Assembly: GCF_018130545.1 (NCBI RefSeq)
Contig: NZ_JAFCKF010000003.1
Coordinates: 744,001 to 808,000 of the forward strand
Source: Bradyrhizobium tropiciagri
Lineage (GTDB): Bacteria > Pseudomonadota > Alphaproteobacteria > Rhizobiales > Xanthobacteraceae
DNA length: 64,000 bases
Reading direction: 5' to 3'
The notes below the pieces were generated by a model, which ran no database searches, was not told where the DNA came from, and saw only the letters and a list, made by a program, of their open reading frames with translations. Shown here piece by piece: positions 1 through 9,267 of the stretch (positions within the stretch are counted from its first letter, which is position 1; each line of letters starts with the position of its first letter). A program made the translations under genes and the position numbers.

Positions 1-1288
1 CGGCCATGCCGACACAGGAGCTCCAGCCGGCGGCCTGCCAGCCGAAATACGGCAGTGCGACGGCGCTGGTCGCCAGCGTGAAGACGCCCGTGACGAGCGA
101 GATCAGCGCGTTGTAGCTGGAGCGCCCCTGCGACAACAGATAGTACGCGAACACATTGGCGCTCGAGCCCAAGATCCCGCTGATCGCAAGCACCACCAGC
201 ACCAGTTGCGCCTCGGCGGCGACCTCGGCACCGGTCCATCGATACAGCAATGCACCCGCGACCGGGATCAGGCCGCCGAGCGCGCTGGCGGCCAGCACGT
301 TGAGAATCCAGGACGAGCGCAACAGCAGGTCGACCTTGCGATCATCGTCTTCCTTTTGCAGCGTGCTGAAGAACGGGAACAGGATCTCGCCGATCTTCAA
401 GACGCCGATGTAGACCGCCTCCTCCAGCCGCTGCGCGACACTGTAGAAGCCGACGAATTGCGGCTGCAGCAGCGCGCCGAGCAGATAGCGGTCCGCCTGG
501 CCTGCGAACAGCGCGCCGCTTTGTGCCGCGACCTGCCAGCCGCCGAGCTTGACCAGTGCACGCAGCGCGCCGCGATCGAGCGCCGGTCGTGCCAGCCAGT
601 CACTGATCGCGTGTCGCGACCAGGCGAACGCCATCACGAGATTGGTCGCGAAGCCCAAAGCCTGACAGCCGAGGAAGGTCGAGGCGCGCGGCGCGTATGG
701 GATCAACAGCAGCATCGACATCGTCGTCACCACCGTGCCGGTGATGCTGATCGACGCGATCCGCCGGTAATCCTGACGCGCCGTGAACAGCGAGAGGAAC
801 ACCGCGAACAGGCACTGGCACAGCCAGCCGGCGCCGGCCAAGGCGAAGGCAAGCCTGAGATCGTCGCCGGCCGGGCCGCCGAGGTGAAATCCCAGTCGCG
901 CCAGCGGCGCGCCGGCAAGGATCAGCACGACCGCGATCAGGCCGCCGACGGCGATGGCGAGCGCAAGGGCGGTCGCGAAGAAGCGCCGCGCCGCCTCGCG
1001 GTCTGATGGTTCCAGCCGCTGCGCAAGCTCGCGCGCCGTCGAAAGACCCAGCGCATTGCTGAACATCAGCGCCGGCGCGACACAGGCCGTCACCAGGCCC
1101 GCAACACCAAACGCGGCAAGCCCGAGCCGGAAAATCACGAACGGGAGAATTGCCAGATTGAGCAGCACCGCGACCGCAAAGGCGGTCGCGTTCCACGCCG
1201 AATTGCCGAGCAGATGGGACGGACCTCTCTTCACTGCCATGTCCGCTTTCGGTCCATCACGTCGAAACGCCTCAAGTCCCTCTTCCAT
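1..1288 (-). CDS. Polysaccharide/oligosaccharide flippase, C-terminus cut by window edge
   Basis: Open minus-strand frame of about 429 codons that runs off the left edge without a stop. The translation is strongly hydrophobic with repeated membrane segments (for example LLNLAILPFVIF and LAIAVGGLIAVVLILAGAP) and has a charged linker near EKRL-type repeats. This pattern fits Wzx/MATE-like lipid-linked oligosaccharide flippases, which move undecaprenyl-linked sugar units across the inner membrane. Family members have about 420-480 residues, so only a small C-terminal part is missing. ATG codons at 1288 and 1240 are in frame; the second (MAVKRGPS) may be the true start. No glycosyltransferase neighbour is visible in this window. 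The substrate cannot be told. Confidence 0.75.
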   Translation of the reverse strand, partial: MEEGLEAFRRDGPKADMAVKRGPSHLLGNSAWNATAFAVAVLLNLAILPFVIFRLGLAAFGVAGLVTACVAPALMFSNALGLSTARELAQRLEPSDREAARRFFATALALAIAVGGLIAVVLILAGAPLARLGFHLGGPAGDDLRLAFALAGAGWLCQCLFAVFLSLFTARQDYRRIASISITGTVVTTMSMLLLIPYAPRASTFLGCQALGFATNLVMAFAWSRHAISDWLARPALDRGALRALVKLGGWQVAAQSGALFAGQADRYLLGALLQPQFVGFYSVAQRLEEAVYIGVLKIGEILFPFFSTLQKEDDDRKVDLLLRSSWILNVLAASALGGLIPVAGALLYRWTGAEVAAEAQLVLVVLAISGILGSSANVFAYYLLSQGRSSYNALISLVTGVFTLATSAVALPYFGWQAAGWSSCVGMA

Positions 1289-1541
1289 AAGGGCAAAACT
1301 CAATCGGTCGGGCGACGGGCTAGCAGCCAGCACAGCGCTTGTCGAGAGTTGGCGGACGGCGGACCGGCGCACAGGTGTGGGCAGGTCCGAATCGCGCCGC
1401 ACGCAGAGTCGGTCTTCGCGGAACCGTGACTGTTCGTTTCCGCACGTTGTTATCCGGGTAACAGTTGGAAAGGCCTGCCAAATTGTCTATGGCAGATAAG
1501 CAATAGCCCCCACAGCGGCCCGCCAAACAAGAGGTGTCTCA
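1289..1541. other. Intergenic region between divergent genes
   Basis: About 250 bases between the divergently transcribed flippase and CoA-transferase genes. It should hold both promoters, but I see no convincing operator palindrome, terminator or small gene in it. Confidence 0.5.
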
Positions 1542-2735
1542 ATGCCCTTTCCCCGCGCATCCCAAGCCCTGTCCCGCTTCACCGTGCTGGACTTGACCCG
1601 GGTCCGCTCCGGGCCGACCTGCGTGCGCCAGCTCGCCGACTGGGGTGCCAATGTGATCAAGATCGATGCGCTGCTGGAAGACGGCGGCGGCGAGCAGCCG
1701 GGCGGCCCCCGCGGCGGCTCCGATTTCCAGAACCTGCATCGCAACAAGCGCGCCATGACGCTGAACCTGAAGGACCCCAAGGGGCTCGAGGTGTTCAAGC
1801 GGCTGGCCGAGCAGGCCGACGTCATCGTCGAGAATTTTCGGCCGGACGTGAAGGGCAAGCTCGGCATCGACTATGAGAGCATCCGCAAGATCAATCCCAG
1901 GATTGTCTATGGCAGCATCTCCGGCTTCGGCCAGGACGGACCCTATCACAAGCGCCCGGGCTTCGATCAGATCGCGCAGGGCATGGGCGGCCTGATGTCG
2001 GTGACCGGCGCGCCCGGCGAAGGCCCGATGCGGGTCGGCATTCCCGTCGCCGACCTCACCGCGGGCCTGTTCTGCGCGATCGGCATCCTCACCGCGCTGC
2101 TGGAGCGCGACGTCTCCGGCGAAGGCCAGTGGGTGCAGACCTCGCTGCTGCAGGCGCAGATCTTCATGCTGGATTTCCAGGCGGCGCGCTGGCTGATGGA
2201 GAAGGAAGTCGCCAAGCAGGCCGGCAACAACCATCCGACCTCGATCCCGACCGGCGTGTTCAAGACCTCCGACGGCTACATCAACATCGCCACCACAGGC
2301 GGGCGGATCTGGGAGCGCTGCGCCCAGGCGATCGGCGCGCCCGACCTGGTCACCGATCCCGACTATGCCACCGCGCCGGCGCGCTCGAAGAACCGCGACG
2401 CGCTGAATGCGCGGATCAACGCGCTGACCGAGAAGAAGTCGACCGAGACCTGGGTGCAGGAGCTCAACGCCGCCGGCGTGCCGTGCGGACCGATCTACTC
2501 GATCGACCAGATGTTCGAGGACGCCCAGGTCAAGCATCTCGGCATGGCCCAGCACGTGCCCAACGACGAGAACCGGCAGATCCAGCTGGTCAGCCAGCCG
2601 GTGACGCTGTCGCGGACGCCGAGCAAGATGGTGGCGCGACCGCCGGAATTCGGCGAGCAGACCGAGGAACTGCTGGCCGAATTCGGCTTCGGCAGCGACG
2701 AGATCGCCGAGCTGCGCCAGCGCAAGGTCGTCTAG
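1542..2735 (+). CDS. CaiB/BaiF family (class III) CoA-transferase
   Basis: 397 residues, a usual length for the family (formyl-CoA, succinyl-CoA:acceptor and related transferases that move CoA between carboxylic acids through an aspartyl-CoA anhydride). The N-terminus RFTVLDLTR leads into the Rossmann-like fold, with GADVIKIE-like GANVIKID near 35-42 and NLHRNKRAMTLNLKDPKG near 64-81. The expected catalytic Asp is residue 171 in VGIPVADLTAG. The gene stands alone on the plus strand and ends with a strong intrinsic terminator. A crotonase-fold gene and further catabolic genes lie nearby, but no acyl-CoA substrate can be assigned from the sequence. Confidence 0.88.
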   Translation: MPFPRASQALSRFTVLDLTRVRSGPTCVRQLADWGANVIKIDALLEDGGGEQPGGPRGGSDFQNLHRNKRAMTLNLKDPKGLEVFKRLAEQADVIVENFRPDVKGKLGIDYESIRKINPRIVYGSISGFGQDGPYHKRPGFDQIAQGMGGLMSVTGAPGEGPMRVGIPVADLTAGLFCAIGILTALLERDVSGEGQWVQTSLLQAQIFMLDFQAARWLMEKEVAKQAGNNHPTSIPTGVFKTSDGYINIATTGGRIWERCAQAIGAPDLVTDPDYATAPARSKNRDALNARINALTEKKSTETWVQELNAAGVPCGPIYSIDQMFEDAQVKHLGMAQHVPNDENRQIQLVSQPVTLSRTPSKMVARPPEFGEQTEELLAEFGFGSDEIAELRQRKVV

Positions 2736-2739
2736 AACT

Positions 2740-2771
2740 CCGTTCCGATCAAATCGGAACGGCGTTTTCTT
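2740..2771 (+). terminator. Rho-independent terminator after the CoA-transferase gene
   Basis: A perfect 10-bp stem (CCGTTCCGAT and ATCGGAACGG, three-base loop, 2740-2762) is followed by CG and a T-rich tract (TTTTCTT). It begins five bases after the stop codon at 2735 and points in the direction of that gene. Confidence 0.9.
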
Positions 2772-2814
2772 CACGCGAACCGGCGTCCACTCCGCTCGAA
2801 AACGCCCTGGAACC

Positions 2815-4326
2815 TCACGCCTTTGCCGGCCGCAGCAGACGCGCGACGCCGGCAAAGGCCCGATCGATCACCGGCCAGAACAGCAGCACGATCGCCAAGG
2901 TCGTGATGCTGCCGACGAGACCGTTCGACCAGAACACCTTCATGTCGCCGCCGGAGCCGATCATCGAGAGCCGGAACGCGTCTTCGGCGCGGCTGCCGAG
3001 CACCAATGCGAGCGTGAATGGCGCAAGCGGAATCCCGATCTTCTTGAAGACATAGCCGACGACGCCGAAGCCCAACATCAGCCAGATGTCGAACATCGCA
3101 TTCTGGATCGCGTAGGCGCCGATTGCGCAGGACACCACGATCATCGGCGCCACGGCCGCGAACGGCACGCGCAGGATCGAGGCGAAGATCGGCACCGTGG
3201 TCAGCACCAGCACGAGACCGACGACATTGCCGAGATACATCGAGGCGATCAGGCCCCAGACGAAATCCTTGTGCTCGACGAACAGCAGCGGCCCCGGATT
3301 GAGGCCCCACACCATCAAGCCGCCGAGCAGGATCGCCGCGGTGCCCGAGCCGGGAATGCCGAGCGCGAGCATCGGCAGCAGCGCCGAGGTGCCCGAGGCG
3401 TGGGCGGCAGTCTCCGGCGCGAACACACCCTCGATGCGGCCCTTGCCAAAACTTTCCTGGTCCTTGGAAAAGCGCTTGGCAAGATTGTAGCCCATGAAGG
3501 AGGCCGCGATCGCGCCGCCCGGCGTAATGCCGAGCCAGCAGCCGATCACCGACGAGCGCAGCAGCGTCACCCAGTATTTCGGCAGGTCCTTCCACACCGA
3601 CAGCACCACGCGCAGCGAGATGCCGGCGGCGTGTCCGCGCAGTGCCAGGCGCTCCTCCATCGTCAGCAGGATCTCGCTGATGCCGAACAAGCCGATCACG
3701 GCGACGAGGAAGTTGATGCCGCGCAGCAGCTCCGCGGAGCCGAAGGTCATGCGGAGCTGACCGGACACCGTGTCCATGCCGACGCCGGCGAGCAAAAGCC
3801 CGAGCGACATCGAGATGACGGTCTTGTGCTTGGCTTCGCGGCCGAGGCCGACGAACGAGCAGAACGTCAGCAGGTAGACGGCGAAGAATTCCGGCGGGCC
3901 GAACTTCAGCGCGAATGACGAGATCATCGGCGCCAGGAAGGTGATCAAGAGCACCGCGACCAGCGAACCGATGAACGACGAGGTGAACGCCGCGGTCAGC
4001 GCTTCGGCCGCCCTGCCCTGCTGCGCCATCGGATAGCCGTCGAAGGTGGTCGCAACCGACCAGGCTTCGCCGGGGATGTTGAACAGGATCGAGGTGATGG
4101 CGCCGCCGAACAGCGCACCCCAGTAGATGCAGGACAGCATCACGATGGCGGATGTCGGGTCCATCGTGAAGGTCAGCGGCAGCAGGATCGCGACGCCGTT
4201 CGGACCGCCAAGGCCCGGCAGCACGCCGACGAAGATGCCGAGCACGAGGCCGACCATCATCAACAGCAACGTCTTCCACGTCAAAAGGACGGCGAAGCCG
4301 TGCAGCAGGAGACCGAAGGCTTCCAT
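2815..4326 (-). CDS. tctA: Tripartite tricarboxylate transporter large permease TctA
   Basis: 503 residues, the usual length of TctA, the 12-segment inner-membrane subunit that moves a carboxylate-type substrate with Na+ or H+ after capture by a periplasmic TctC. The family signature repeats are visible: GVLPGLGGPNGVAILLPL near 34-51, SILFNIPGEAWS near 79-90, and in the second half SALLPMLALGIPGSGTAAIL. It lies 23 bases after tctB on the same strand. The matching TctC is probably the gene at 7096, separated from tctB by mtnP and mtnA. The substrate is unknown. Confidence 0.93.
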   Translation of the reverse strand: MEAFGLLLHGFAVLLTWKTLLLMMVGLVLGIFVGVLPGLGGPNGVAILLPLTFTMDPTSAIVMLSCIYWGALFGGAITSILFNIPGEAWSVATTFDGYPMAQQGRAAEALTAAFTSSFIGSLVAVLLITFLAPMISSFALKFGPPEFFAVYLLTFCSFVGLGREAKHKTVISMSLGLLLAGVGMDTVSGQLRMTFGSAELLRGINFLVAVIGLFGISEILLTMEERLALRGHAAGISLRVVLSVWKDLPKYWVTLLRSSVIGCWLGITPGGAIAASFMGYNLAKRFSKDQESFGKGRIEGVFAPETAAHASGTSALLPMLALGIPGSGTAAILLGGLMVWGLNPGPLLFVEHKDFVWGLIASMYLGNVVGLVLVLTTVPIFASILRVPFAAVAPMIVVSCAIGAYAIQNAMFDIWLMLGFGVVGYVFKKIGIPLAPFTLALVLGSRAEDAFRLSMIGSGGDMKVFWSNGLVGSITTLAIVLLFWPVIDRAFAGVARLLRPAKA

Positions 4327-4349
4327 GTTCCGAAATCCTGTCGGTTAGC

Positions 4350-4892
4350 TCAGTAACCGAAGGCCGCTTCGAGCGGCCCCTTCGGCATGATGACGTCGAA
4401 TGCGATGTCGAAGGTCACGAACATCACGGCGGTGAAGATGAAGGCGGTCAGCAGCGACTTCCACAGCGCGATCTTGCCGACCAGGCGCATGAAGCCCGCG
4501 ATCAGGAGAAAGCTCGCGACGTAGAGGCCGAGATACTGGGTCGCGAGGCAGAACAGGAATGTCGGCACGAACACCGCCATCACCCGCCGCAGTTGGGCGC
4601 GGGTGACGAAGGTCTCGGCGGCTTCCCGGCGCGACACGAAGGCCGCGCCCAGGCCATAGAGGCTGGCGGCGCCGAGGATCACCGAAAGATAGAACGGAAA
4701 ATAGCCCGGTTGCGGCCCGGTCGAATCCCACGAGGCGCCGGTGCGCCAATTGTCCCAGCCGAGCACGAGAGCGAGCGCAAGCAGGAGCAGCGAGACGACG
4801 ACGTCGACGACGCCGGTGGAGACGACGGCGGGGGAATTCTCTTCAGGCGCGGTCGGATCGTCGACGACGATCTCAAGTTCGGTGTTGGACAT
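4350..4892 (-). CDS. tctB: Tripartite tricarboxylate transporter small permease TctB
   Basis: About 180 residues from the ATG at 4892; an upstream TTG at 4946 would add 18 residues, but the ATG (MSNTELEIV) fits better. Four hydrophobic segments are seen: VVSLLLLALALVLG, GYFPFYLSVILGAASLYGLG, VFVPTFLFCLATQYLGLYVASFLL, and a C-terminal AFIFTAVMFVTFDIAF. That is the layout of the small TctB subunit, which pairs with TctA in the inner membrane. Spacing to tctA is 23 bases, so the two are co-transcribed. Upstream on the same strand is mtnA, 76 bases away. Confidence 0.87.
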   Translation of the reverse strand: MSNTELEIVVDDPTAPEENSPAVVSTGVVDVVVSLLLLALALVLGWDNWRTGASWDSTGPQPGYFPFYLSVILGAASLYGLGAAFVSRREAAETFVTRAQLRRVMAVFVPTFLFCLATQYLGLYVASFLLIAGFMRLVGKIALWKSLLTAFIFTAVMFVTFDIAFDVIMPKGPLEAAFGY

Positions 4893-4968
4893 GGACGAGA
4901 CGGTCTGGGTTGCGAGGGCAACGATGGGGATAGCGCGCAGATACAATCACCGTCAATGCAGCCTTCAG

Positions 4969-6066
4969 CTAACTGGATCGTTCGGGAAACGCGCTCGCAA
5001 GTGCAGCACGATTCGCGTCGAGCACACCGCGCTCGGTGATCAATCCCGTCACCAGCCTTGCCGGCGTGACATCGAAACCAAAATTGGCGACAGAAGAGCC
5101 GTCCGGAACCACGCGCACGGTTTCGATCCGTCCATCCGCCGTACGCCCGGTAAGGTGCGTGACCTCGCTGGCCGCACGCTGCTCGATCGGAATCTGCCTG
5201 ATGCCATCGTCGATACTAAAGTCGATGGTCGGCGACGGCAGCGCGACATAGAACGGCACGCCATTGTCGTGCGCCGCGAGCGCTTTGAGATAAGTCCCGA
5301 TCTTGTTGCAGACGTCGCCATTGGCGGCGACGCGGTCAGTGCCGACGATCGCCAGATCAACCATGCGATGCTGCATCAGATGGCCGCCCGTGTTGTCGGG
5401 GATTACGGTGTGCGGCACGCCGTGGTGGCCGAGCTCCCAGGCGGTGAGCGAGGCGCCCTGATTGCGCGGCCGGGTCTCGTCGACCCAGACATGGACCGGG
5501 ATACCGCGATCATGCGCCTGATAGATTGGTGACGTCGCCGTTCCCCAATCGACGGTTGCAAGCCAGCCGGCATTGCAATGCGTCAGCACGTTCACCGGCT
5601 CGCCCGGCTTCTTGGTCGCGGCGATCTTTTCGATCAGGCCGAGACCATGGCGGCCGATGTCGCGGTTGATCTCGACATCCTCATCGGCGATCTCGCGGGC
5701 GCGAGCATAGGCCGCTTCGGCGCGGGCCGAAGCGGCGAGCGGCGCGAGCGCGCGCTGCATCTCGTCAACCGCCCATTTCAGATTGATCGCGGTCGGCCGG
5801 GTCGCCGCCAGCATCTTGCCGGCGCGGTCGAGCGCGGCGTCGGAGGCATCGGCGCGCATCGCCAGCGCCATGCCATAGGCGGCGGTCGCGCCGATCAGCG
5901 GCGCGCCGCGGACCAGCATCGAGCTGATCGCCTCGCCGGCCTCGTCCGCCGTCGTGACTTTTGCAATGATGAACTCATGTGGCAATCGTCGCTGATCGAT
6001 TGCACCGACGGACCAGCCGTCGGGTTCGAGCCAGATGCTGCGGAAATGGCGTCCGTCCACTTTCAT
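4969..6066 (-). CDS. mtnA: S-methyl-5-thioribose-1-phosphate isomerase
   Basis: 365 residues. The enzyme converts the aldose 5-methylthioribose-1-phosphate to the ketose methylthioribulose-1-phosphate in salvage of methylthioadenosine. Family marks are clear: [18 protein letters not shown] (53-70), the catalytic Cys164 in [17 protein letters not shown], and the catalytic Asp244 in [19 protein letters not shown]. Related eIF2B-fold proteins lack the Cys. Its ATG overlaps the end of mtnP by four bases, so the two are translationally coupled. No mtnB, mtnC, mtnD or RuBisCO-like gene is seen here, nor the class II aldolase used in the anaerobic shunt. Confidence 0.95.
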   Translation of the reverse strand: MKVDGRHFRSIWLEPDGWSVGAIDQRRLPHEFIIAKVTTADEAGEAISSMLVRGAPLIGATAAYGMALAMRADASDAALDRAGKMLAATRPTAINLKWAVDEMQRALAPLAASARAEAAYARAREIADEDVEINRDIGRHGLGLIEKIAATKKPGEPVNVLTHCNAGWLATVDWGTATSPIYQAHDRGIPVHVWVDETRPRNQGASLTAWELGHHGVPHTVIPDNTGGHLMQHRMVDLAIVGTDRVAANGDVCNKIGTYLKALAAHDNGVPFYVALPSPTIDFSIDDGIRQIPIEQRAASEVTHLTGRTADGRIETVRVVPDGSSVANFGFDVTPARLVTGLITERGVLDANRAALASAFPERSS

Positions 6067-6938
6067 GTGCGCAAGACCCTTCCGGCGACTGCGTCGAGCT
6101 TGGCAAGCAGCTGCGGATCGCGGGCCGCAGCTGCCGTGATCAACGCGGTGTCCAGCGCGCGATCCGAGCCGATCGGACAGAGCTCGTGCTCGCGCGGGAA
6201 ATCCCGCGCCAGCCGCGCGACCAGCGCCTTGGCCTTCTCGGCGTTCGAATTCAGCACGCGGATGATATCCTGCACCGTCACGGCATCATGCGCCGGATGC
6301 CAGCAGTCGAAATCGGTGACCATCGCCACGCTGGCGTAGCAGATCTCGGCTTCGCGGGCGAGCTTGGCTTCCGGCATGTTGGTCATGCCGATCACCGAAT
6401 AACCCTGCGCCTTGTAGGTCAGACTTTCCGCCAGCGACGAGAATTGCGGGCCTTCCATGCACAGATAGGTGCCGCCGCGCGCAAACGCGATACGCTCGGC
6501 TTCGGCCGCGGCCGCAAGATGCTTCACCAGCAACGGCGATACCGGATGCGCCATCGAGACGTGCGCGACACAGCCCTTGCCGAAGAACGAGCTCTCGCGC
6601 TTGTGGGTGCGATCGACGAACTGGTCGACCAGCACGAAGGTGCCCGGCGGCAGCTCTTCCTTGAACGAGCCGCAGGCGGACAGCGCGATGAGGTCGGTCA
6701 CCCCCGCCCGCTTCAGCACGTCGATATTAGCGCGATAATTGATGTCGGACGGCGACAGCGCGTGTCCCGGGCCATGCCGCGGCAGGAACACGATCGGCAA
6801 TCCGGCCATCTCGCCACGGCGCAGCGTCGCTGACGGTTCGCCCCAGGGGCTCGTGATCGCCTCGTCGCGGACATTTTCCAGGCCCGGCAAGTCGTAGATG
6901 CCGGATCCGCCGATAATTCCGAGAACGGCTTTGGTCAT
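6063..6938 (-). CDS. mtnP: S-methyl-5'-thioadenosine phosphorylase
   Basis: 291 residues. The enzyme phosphorolyses methylthioadenosine, a by-product of polyamine and homoserine-lactone synthesis, to adenine and methylthioribose-1-phosphate, the substrate of MtnA encoded immediately downstream. Seen motifs are the phosphate-binding GGSG (10-13), LPRHGPGH near 52-59, [26 protein letters not shown] and the purine-site segment [20 protein letters not shown]. The Ser-Ala pair and NMPE segment favour the methylthioadenosine enzyme over inosine or guanosine phosphorylase. The four-base overlap with mtnA indicates one transcript. Confidence 0.94.
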   Translation of the reverse strand: MTKAVLGIIGGSGIYDLPGLENVRDEAITSPWGEPSATLRRGEMAGLPIVFLPRHGPGHALSPSDINYRANIDVLKRAGVTDLIALSACGSFKEELPPGTFVLVDQFVDRTHKRESSFFGKGCVAHVSMAHPVSPLLVKHLAAAAEAERIAFARGGTYLCMEGPQFSSLAESLTYKAQGYSVIGMTNMPEAKLAREAEICYASVAMVTDFDCWHPAHDAVTVQDIIRVLNSNAEKAKALVARLARDFPREHELCPIGSDRALDTALITAAAARDPQLLAKLDAVAGRVLRT

Positions 6939-7095
6939 GATCGGTCCTCACGCTCCCGCAACGGCGGCGGCATCATGCGGCGCAATATCGATGCCGCCGC
7001 CGCACGATGCAAGGCGTTTCCGAACGGAAGGTAAAGCATGCCCTGCGGCCGCCGACACATCCCGGTCGATGCATGTGTCGGCGCCAGTGGCAGAC

Positions 7096-8082
7096 CTATT
7101 TCGCGACAAAACCCGCCGCGTTCATCAGCGCGGCATTCTGCTTGTCGTCATCCTCGAGGAATTCGACCATGTCCTTGCCGGTGAGGAAGATCGGCTTCAA
7201 CGCCTGCTTCTCCATGTAGTCCTTGTATTCAGCCGTCTGCGTCACCTTCTGGAACAGGTCGACGTAGAATGCCTGCTGCTCCTGGGTGACCTTGCCCGGC
7301 AGGAACATCGCGCGCAGCATCAGATACTGCACGTCCAGCCCCTCCTCCTTGCAGGTCGGGATGTCGTTCCAGGATTGCGTGTCGGTGACCTTGGTCTTGT
7401 AAGAAATCCGCTCCTTGTCGAACACGCAGAGCGCGCGAACCTGTCCGGCGCGCCAGACTTCGAGGTTCTCGCTGGGATTGTTGACGTTGGATTCGGTGTG
7501 GCCGCCGACCAACTGGGTCGCGGCCTCGCCGCCGGATTTGTACGGCAGATAGGAGAATTTCGCGCCGGTCTTCTGCTCCATGAACACGGTCAGCACGTGG
7601 TCCTCGCGCTTGGAGCCGGTGCCGCCCATCTTGAACGGCGCGCTCGCTGCCTTGGCGGCATCGATGAACTCCTTCACGGTCTTCGGACCCGACGCGTTGT
7701 CCCACAGCACGAACTGGTCGAGCGCAATCACCGACACCGGCGTCAGGTCGCGCCAGTTGAACGGGATCTTGGCCGACAGCGGCAGCATGTAGATCAGCGA
7801 ATAGGCGATCAGCACCTTGTTGGGATCGCCCTCGCTGGACTTCATGTACATCAGCGCTTCCGCACCCGACGCACCGCCCTTCAGCGACACCACCATCGGC
7901 TGCTTCATCAGATTATTCTTCTGGATCGCCGCCTGCATCATACGCGCCATCTGGTCGGAGGCGCCGCCGGCGCCGGCCGCAACCACGATCTCGACCGGCT
8001 TGCTCGGCTCCCAGCCGGCAAACGCCGGCGTGCTCAGCAAGAGGGCCGCGATTGCAGCCGTGGTTTTTACAATCTGTCCCAC
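7096..8082 (-). CDS. tctC: Tripartite tricarboxylate transporter substrate-binding protein (Bug/TctC family)
   Basis: 328 residues with a Sec signal peptide (about 1-22, hydrophobic IAALLLSTPAFA cleaved after AFA). The mature part starts with KPVEIVVAAGAGGASDQMARMM, the usual Bug N-lobe glycine loop that contacts the ligand carboxylate. Bug proteins capture small carboxylates or amino acids in the periplasm and hand them to TctAB. This gene is first in the minus-strand run tctC-mtnP-mtnA-tctB-tctA (157 bases before mtnP). That makes it the likely partner of the TctAB pair here. Ligand not predictable. Confidence 0.9.
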   Translation of the reverse strand: MGQIVKTTAAIAALLLSTPAFAGWEPSKPVEIVVAAGAGGASDQMARMMQAAIQKNNLMKQPMVVSLKGGASGAEALMYMKSSEGDPNKVLIAYSLIYMLPLSAKIPFNWRDLTPVSVIALDQFVLWDNASGPKTVKEFIDAAKAASAPFKMGGTGSKREDHVLTVFMEQKTGAKFSYLPYKSGGEAATQLVGGHTESNVNNPSENLEVWRAGQVRALCVFDKERISYKTKVTDTQSWNDIPTCKEEGLDVQYLMLRAMFLPGKVTQEQQAFYVDLFQKVTQTAEYKDYMEKQALKPIFLTGKDMVEFLEDDDKQNAALMNAAGFVAK

Positions 8083-8438
8083 GTGTTTCTTCCCTATCTA
8101 TTTGTTCGGCTTGGCAAAACCTGCGTAGCGGAGAGCTCGCGGCATTGTGCCGAGAATAAGGGTGAGTTCAAGCCGCGAACTGCCGCATGGCGTATGACTT
8201 TGGAATGAGGTGGGCGCGTCATTGCGAATGGAGTCTCACTGGCGCGGCATACACCATCGTCGTCCCGGCCTTCGCCGGGACGACAGCGAGTATGTTGCGC
8301 GGCCGATGGGCCGTACATCCGCATTCTCGCGACATGAATCGTCCGAGTCTTGCTGCCTTACGCCGTGCTTCGCAGGCCCCGGAATGACGACGGAGAACTC
8401 GTTTAGCGAGCCTCCGCCTCCCAAGCCTCTCGCAGCCG
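8083..8438. repeat. Intergenic region with dispersed palindromic repeat
   Basis: A 356-base gap between two minus-strand genes without a supported gene. At 8259-8284 there is a perfect 11-bp hairpin (GTCGTCCCGGC, CTTC loop, GCCGGGACGAC). The flanks hold further short inverted segments (GCGGCC and GGGCCG near 8300) and the phrase GGCCCCGGAATGACGACGG near 8375. This composition is typical of dispersed intergenic palindromes in Bradyrhizobium and relatives. Both the upstream promoter of tctC and the 3' end of the crotonase gene must also lie here. Confidence 0.6.
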
Positions 8439-9236
8439 CTACTTGCCCTTGAAGTTCGGCGCGCGCTTGTTGAGGAAGGCGTCCATGCCTTCGCGGAAAT
8501 CCTCGCTCATATAGGCGCGCAGGATCAGGTCTTCGCCTTCCTCGCGCGACAGCGTGCGGCGGATGCGGCGCACCGCTTCCTTGGTCACCTCGAGCGTGAT
8601 CGGCGCATGGCCGGCGACGAGCTTCGCCGTCTCGGTGGCGCGGCGCTGCAAGGTCTCCACGTCGGGAACGACTTCGTTCAACAGCCCGAGCGCCAGCGCT
8701 TCCGGCGCCTCGACCAGGCGCGCCTTGAAGATCAGGTCCTTGGTCCGCGCCGGACCGATCAGCGACACCAACCGCGAGATGTTCGACATCGACAGGCAGT
8801 TGCCGAGCGTGCGCGCGATCGGGAAGCCGATCCGTGTCGCCTCGGTGCCGATGCGAATGTCGCAGCAGGCAGCGATTCCGGCGCCGCCGCCGGTGCAGGC
8901 GCCGGCGATCGCCGCGATCACAGGCACGCGGCACTGTTCGAGCGTTCCCAGCACGCGGTCGATCCGCGCCTCATAGTCGAGCGCATCCTGGGCGGTCTTG
9001 AACGCCCGGAACTGCGAGATGTCGGTGCCCGAGGCGAACGCCTTGTCGCCGGCACCGGTCATGATCAGCGCCTTGATCGAGTGATCCTGATTGATGCTCT
9101 CGCAGATCGAAGCCATCTGCTCGTACATCGCAAAGGTCAGCGCATTGCGCGCCTGTGGCCGGTTGAACGTGATGCGCGCGATCCCGTCCTCGACGGAATA
9201 GATCAGGTCTTCGGTCGAAGTGACGGGCGCGTTCAT
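8439..9236 (-). CDS. Enoyl-CoA hydratase/isomerase (crotonase) family protein
   Basis: 265 residues from the ATG at 9236, preceded by AAAGAGCGAG; a TTG nine codons upstream is less likely. The crotonase fold is clear: ITFNRPQARNALT, the CoA-binding and oxyanion segment GAGDKAFASGTDISQF, and CTGGGAGIAACCDIRI. The two glutamates that hydrate enoyl-CoA in true hydratases are not in their usual places: the first region reads GGGAGIA and the second IGFPIAR. It may therefore be an isomerase, a hydrolase or a carnitinyl-CoA-type enzyme. It lies just downstream of the first aminotransferase (31 bases), so it may share that transcript. Confidence 0.85.
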   Translation of the reverse strand: MNAPVTSTEDLIYSVEDGIARITFNRPQARNALTFAMYEQMASICESINQDHSIKALIMTGAGDKAFASGTDISQFRAFKTAQDALDYEARIDRVLGTLEQCRVPVIAAIAGACTGGGAGIAACCDIRIGTEATRIGFPIARTLGNCLSMSNISRLVSLIGPARTKDLIFKARLVEAPEALALGLLNEVVPDVETLQRRATETAKLVAGHAPITLEVTKEAVRRIRRTLSREEGEDLILRAYMSEDFREGMDAFLNKRAPNFKGK

Positions 9237-9267
9237 GTCTCGCTCTTTCTGTTCTTGATGCAAATTG

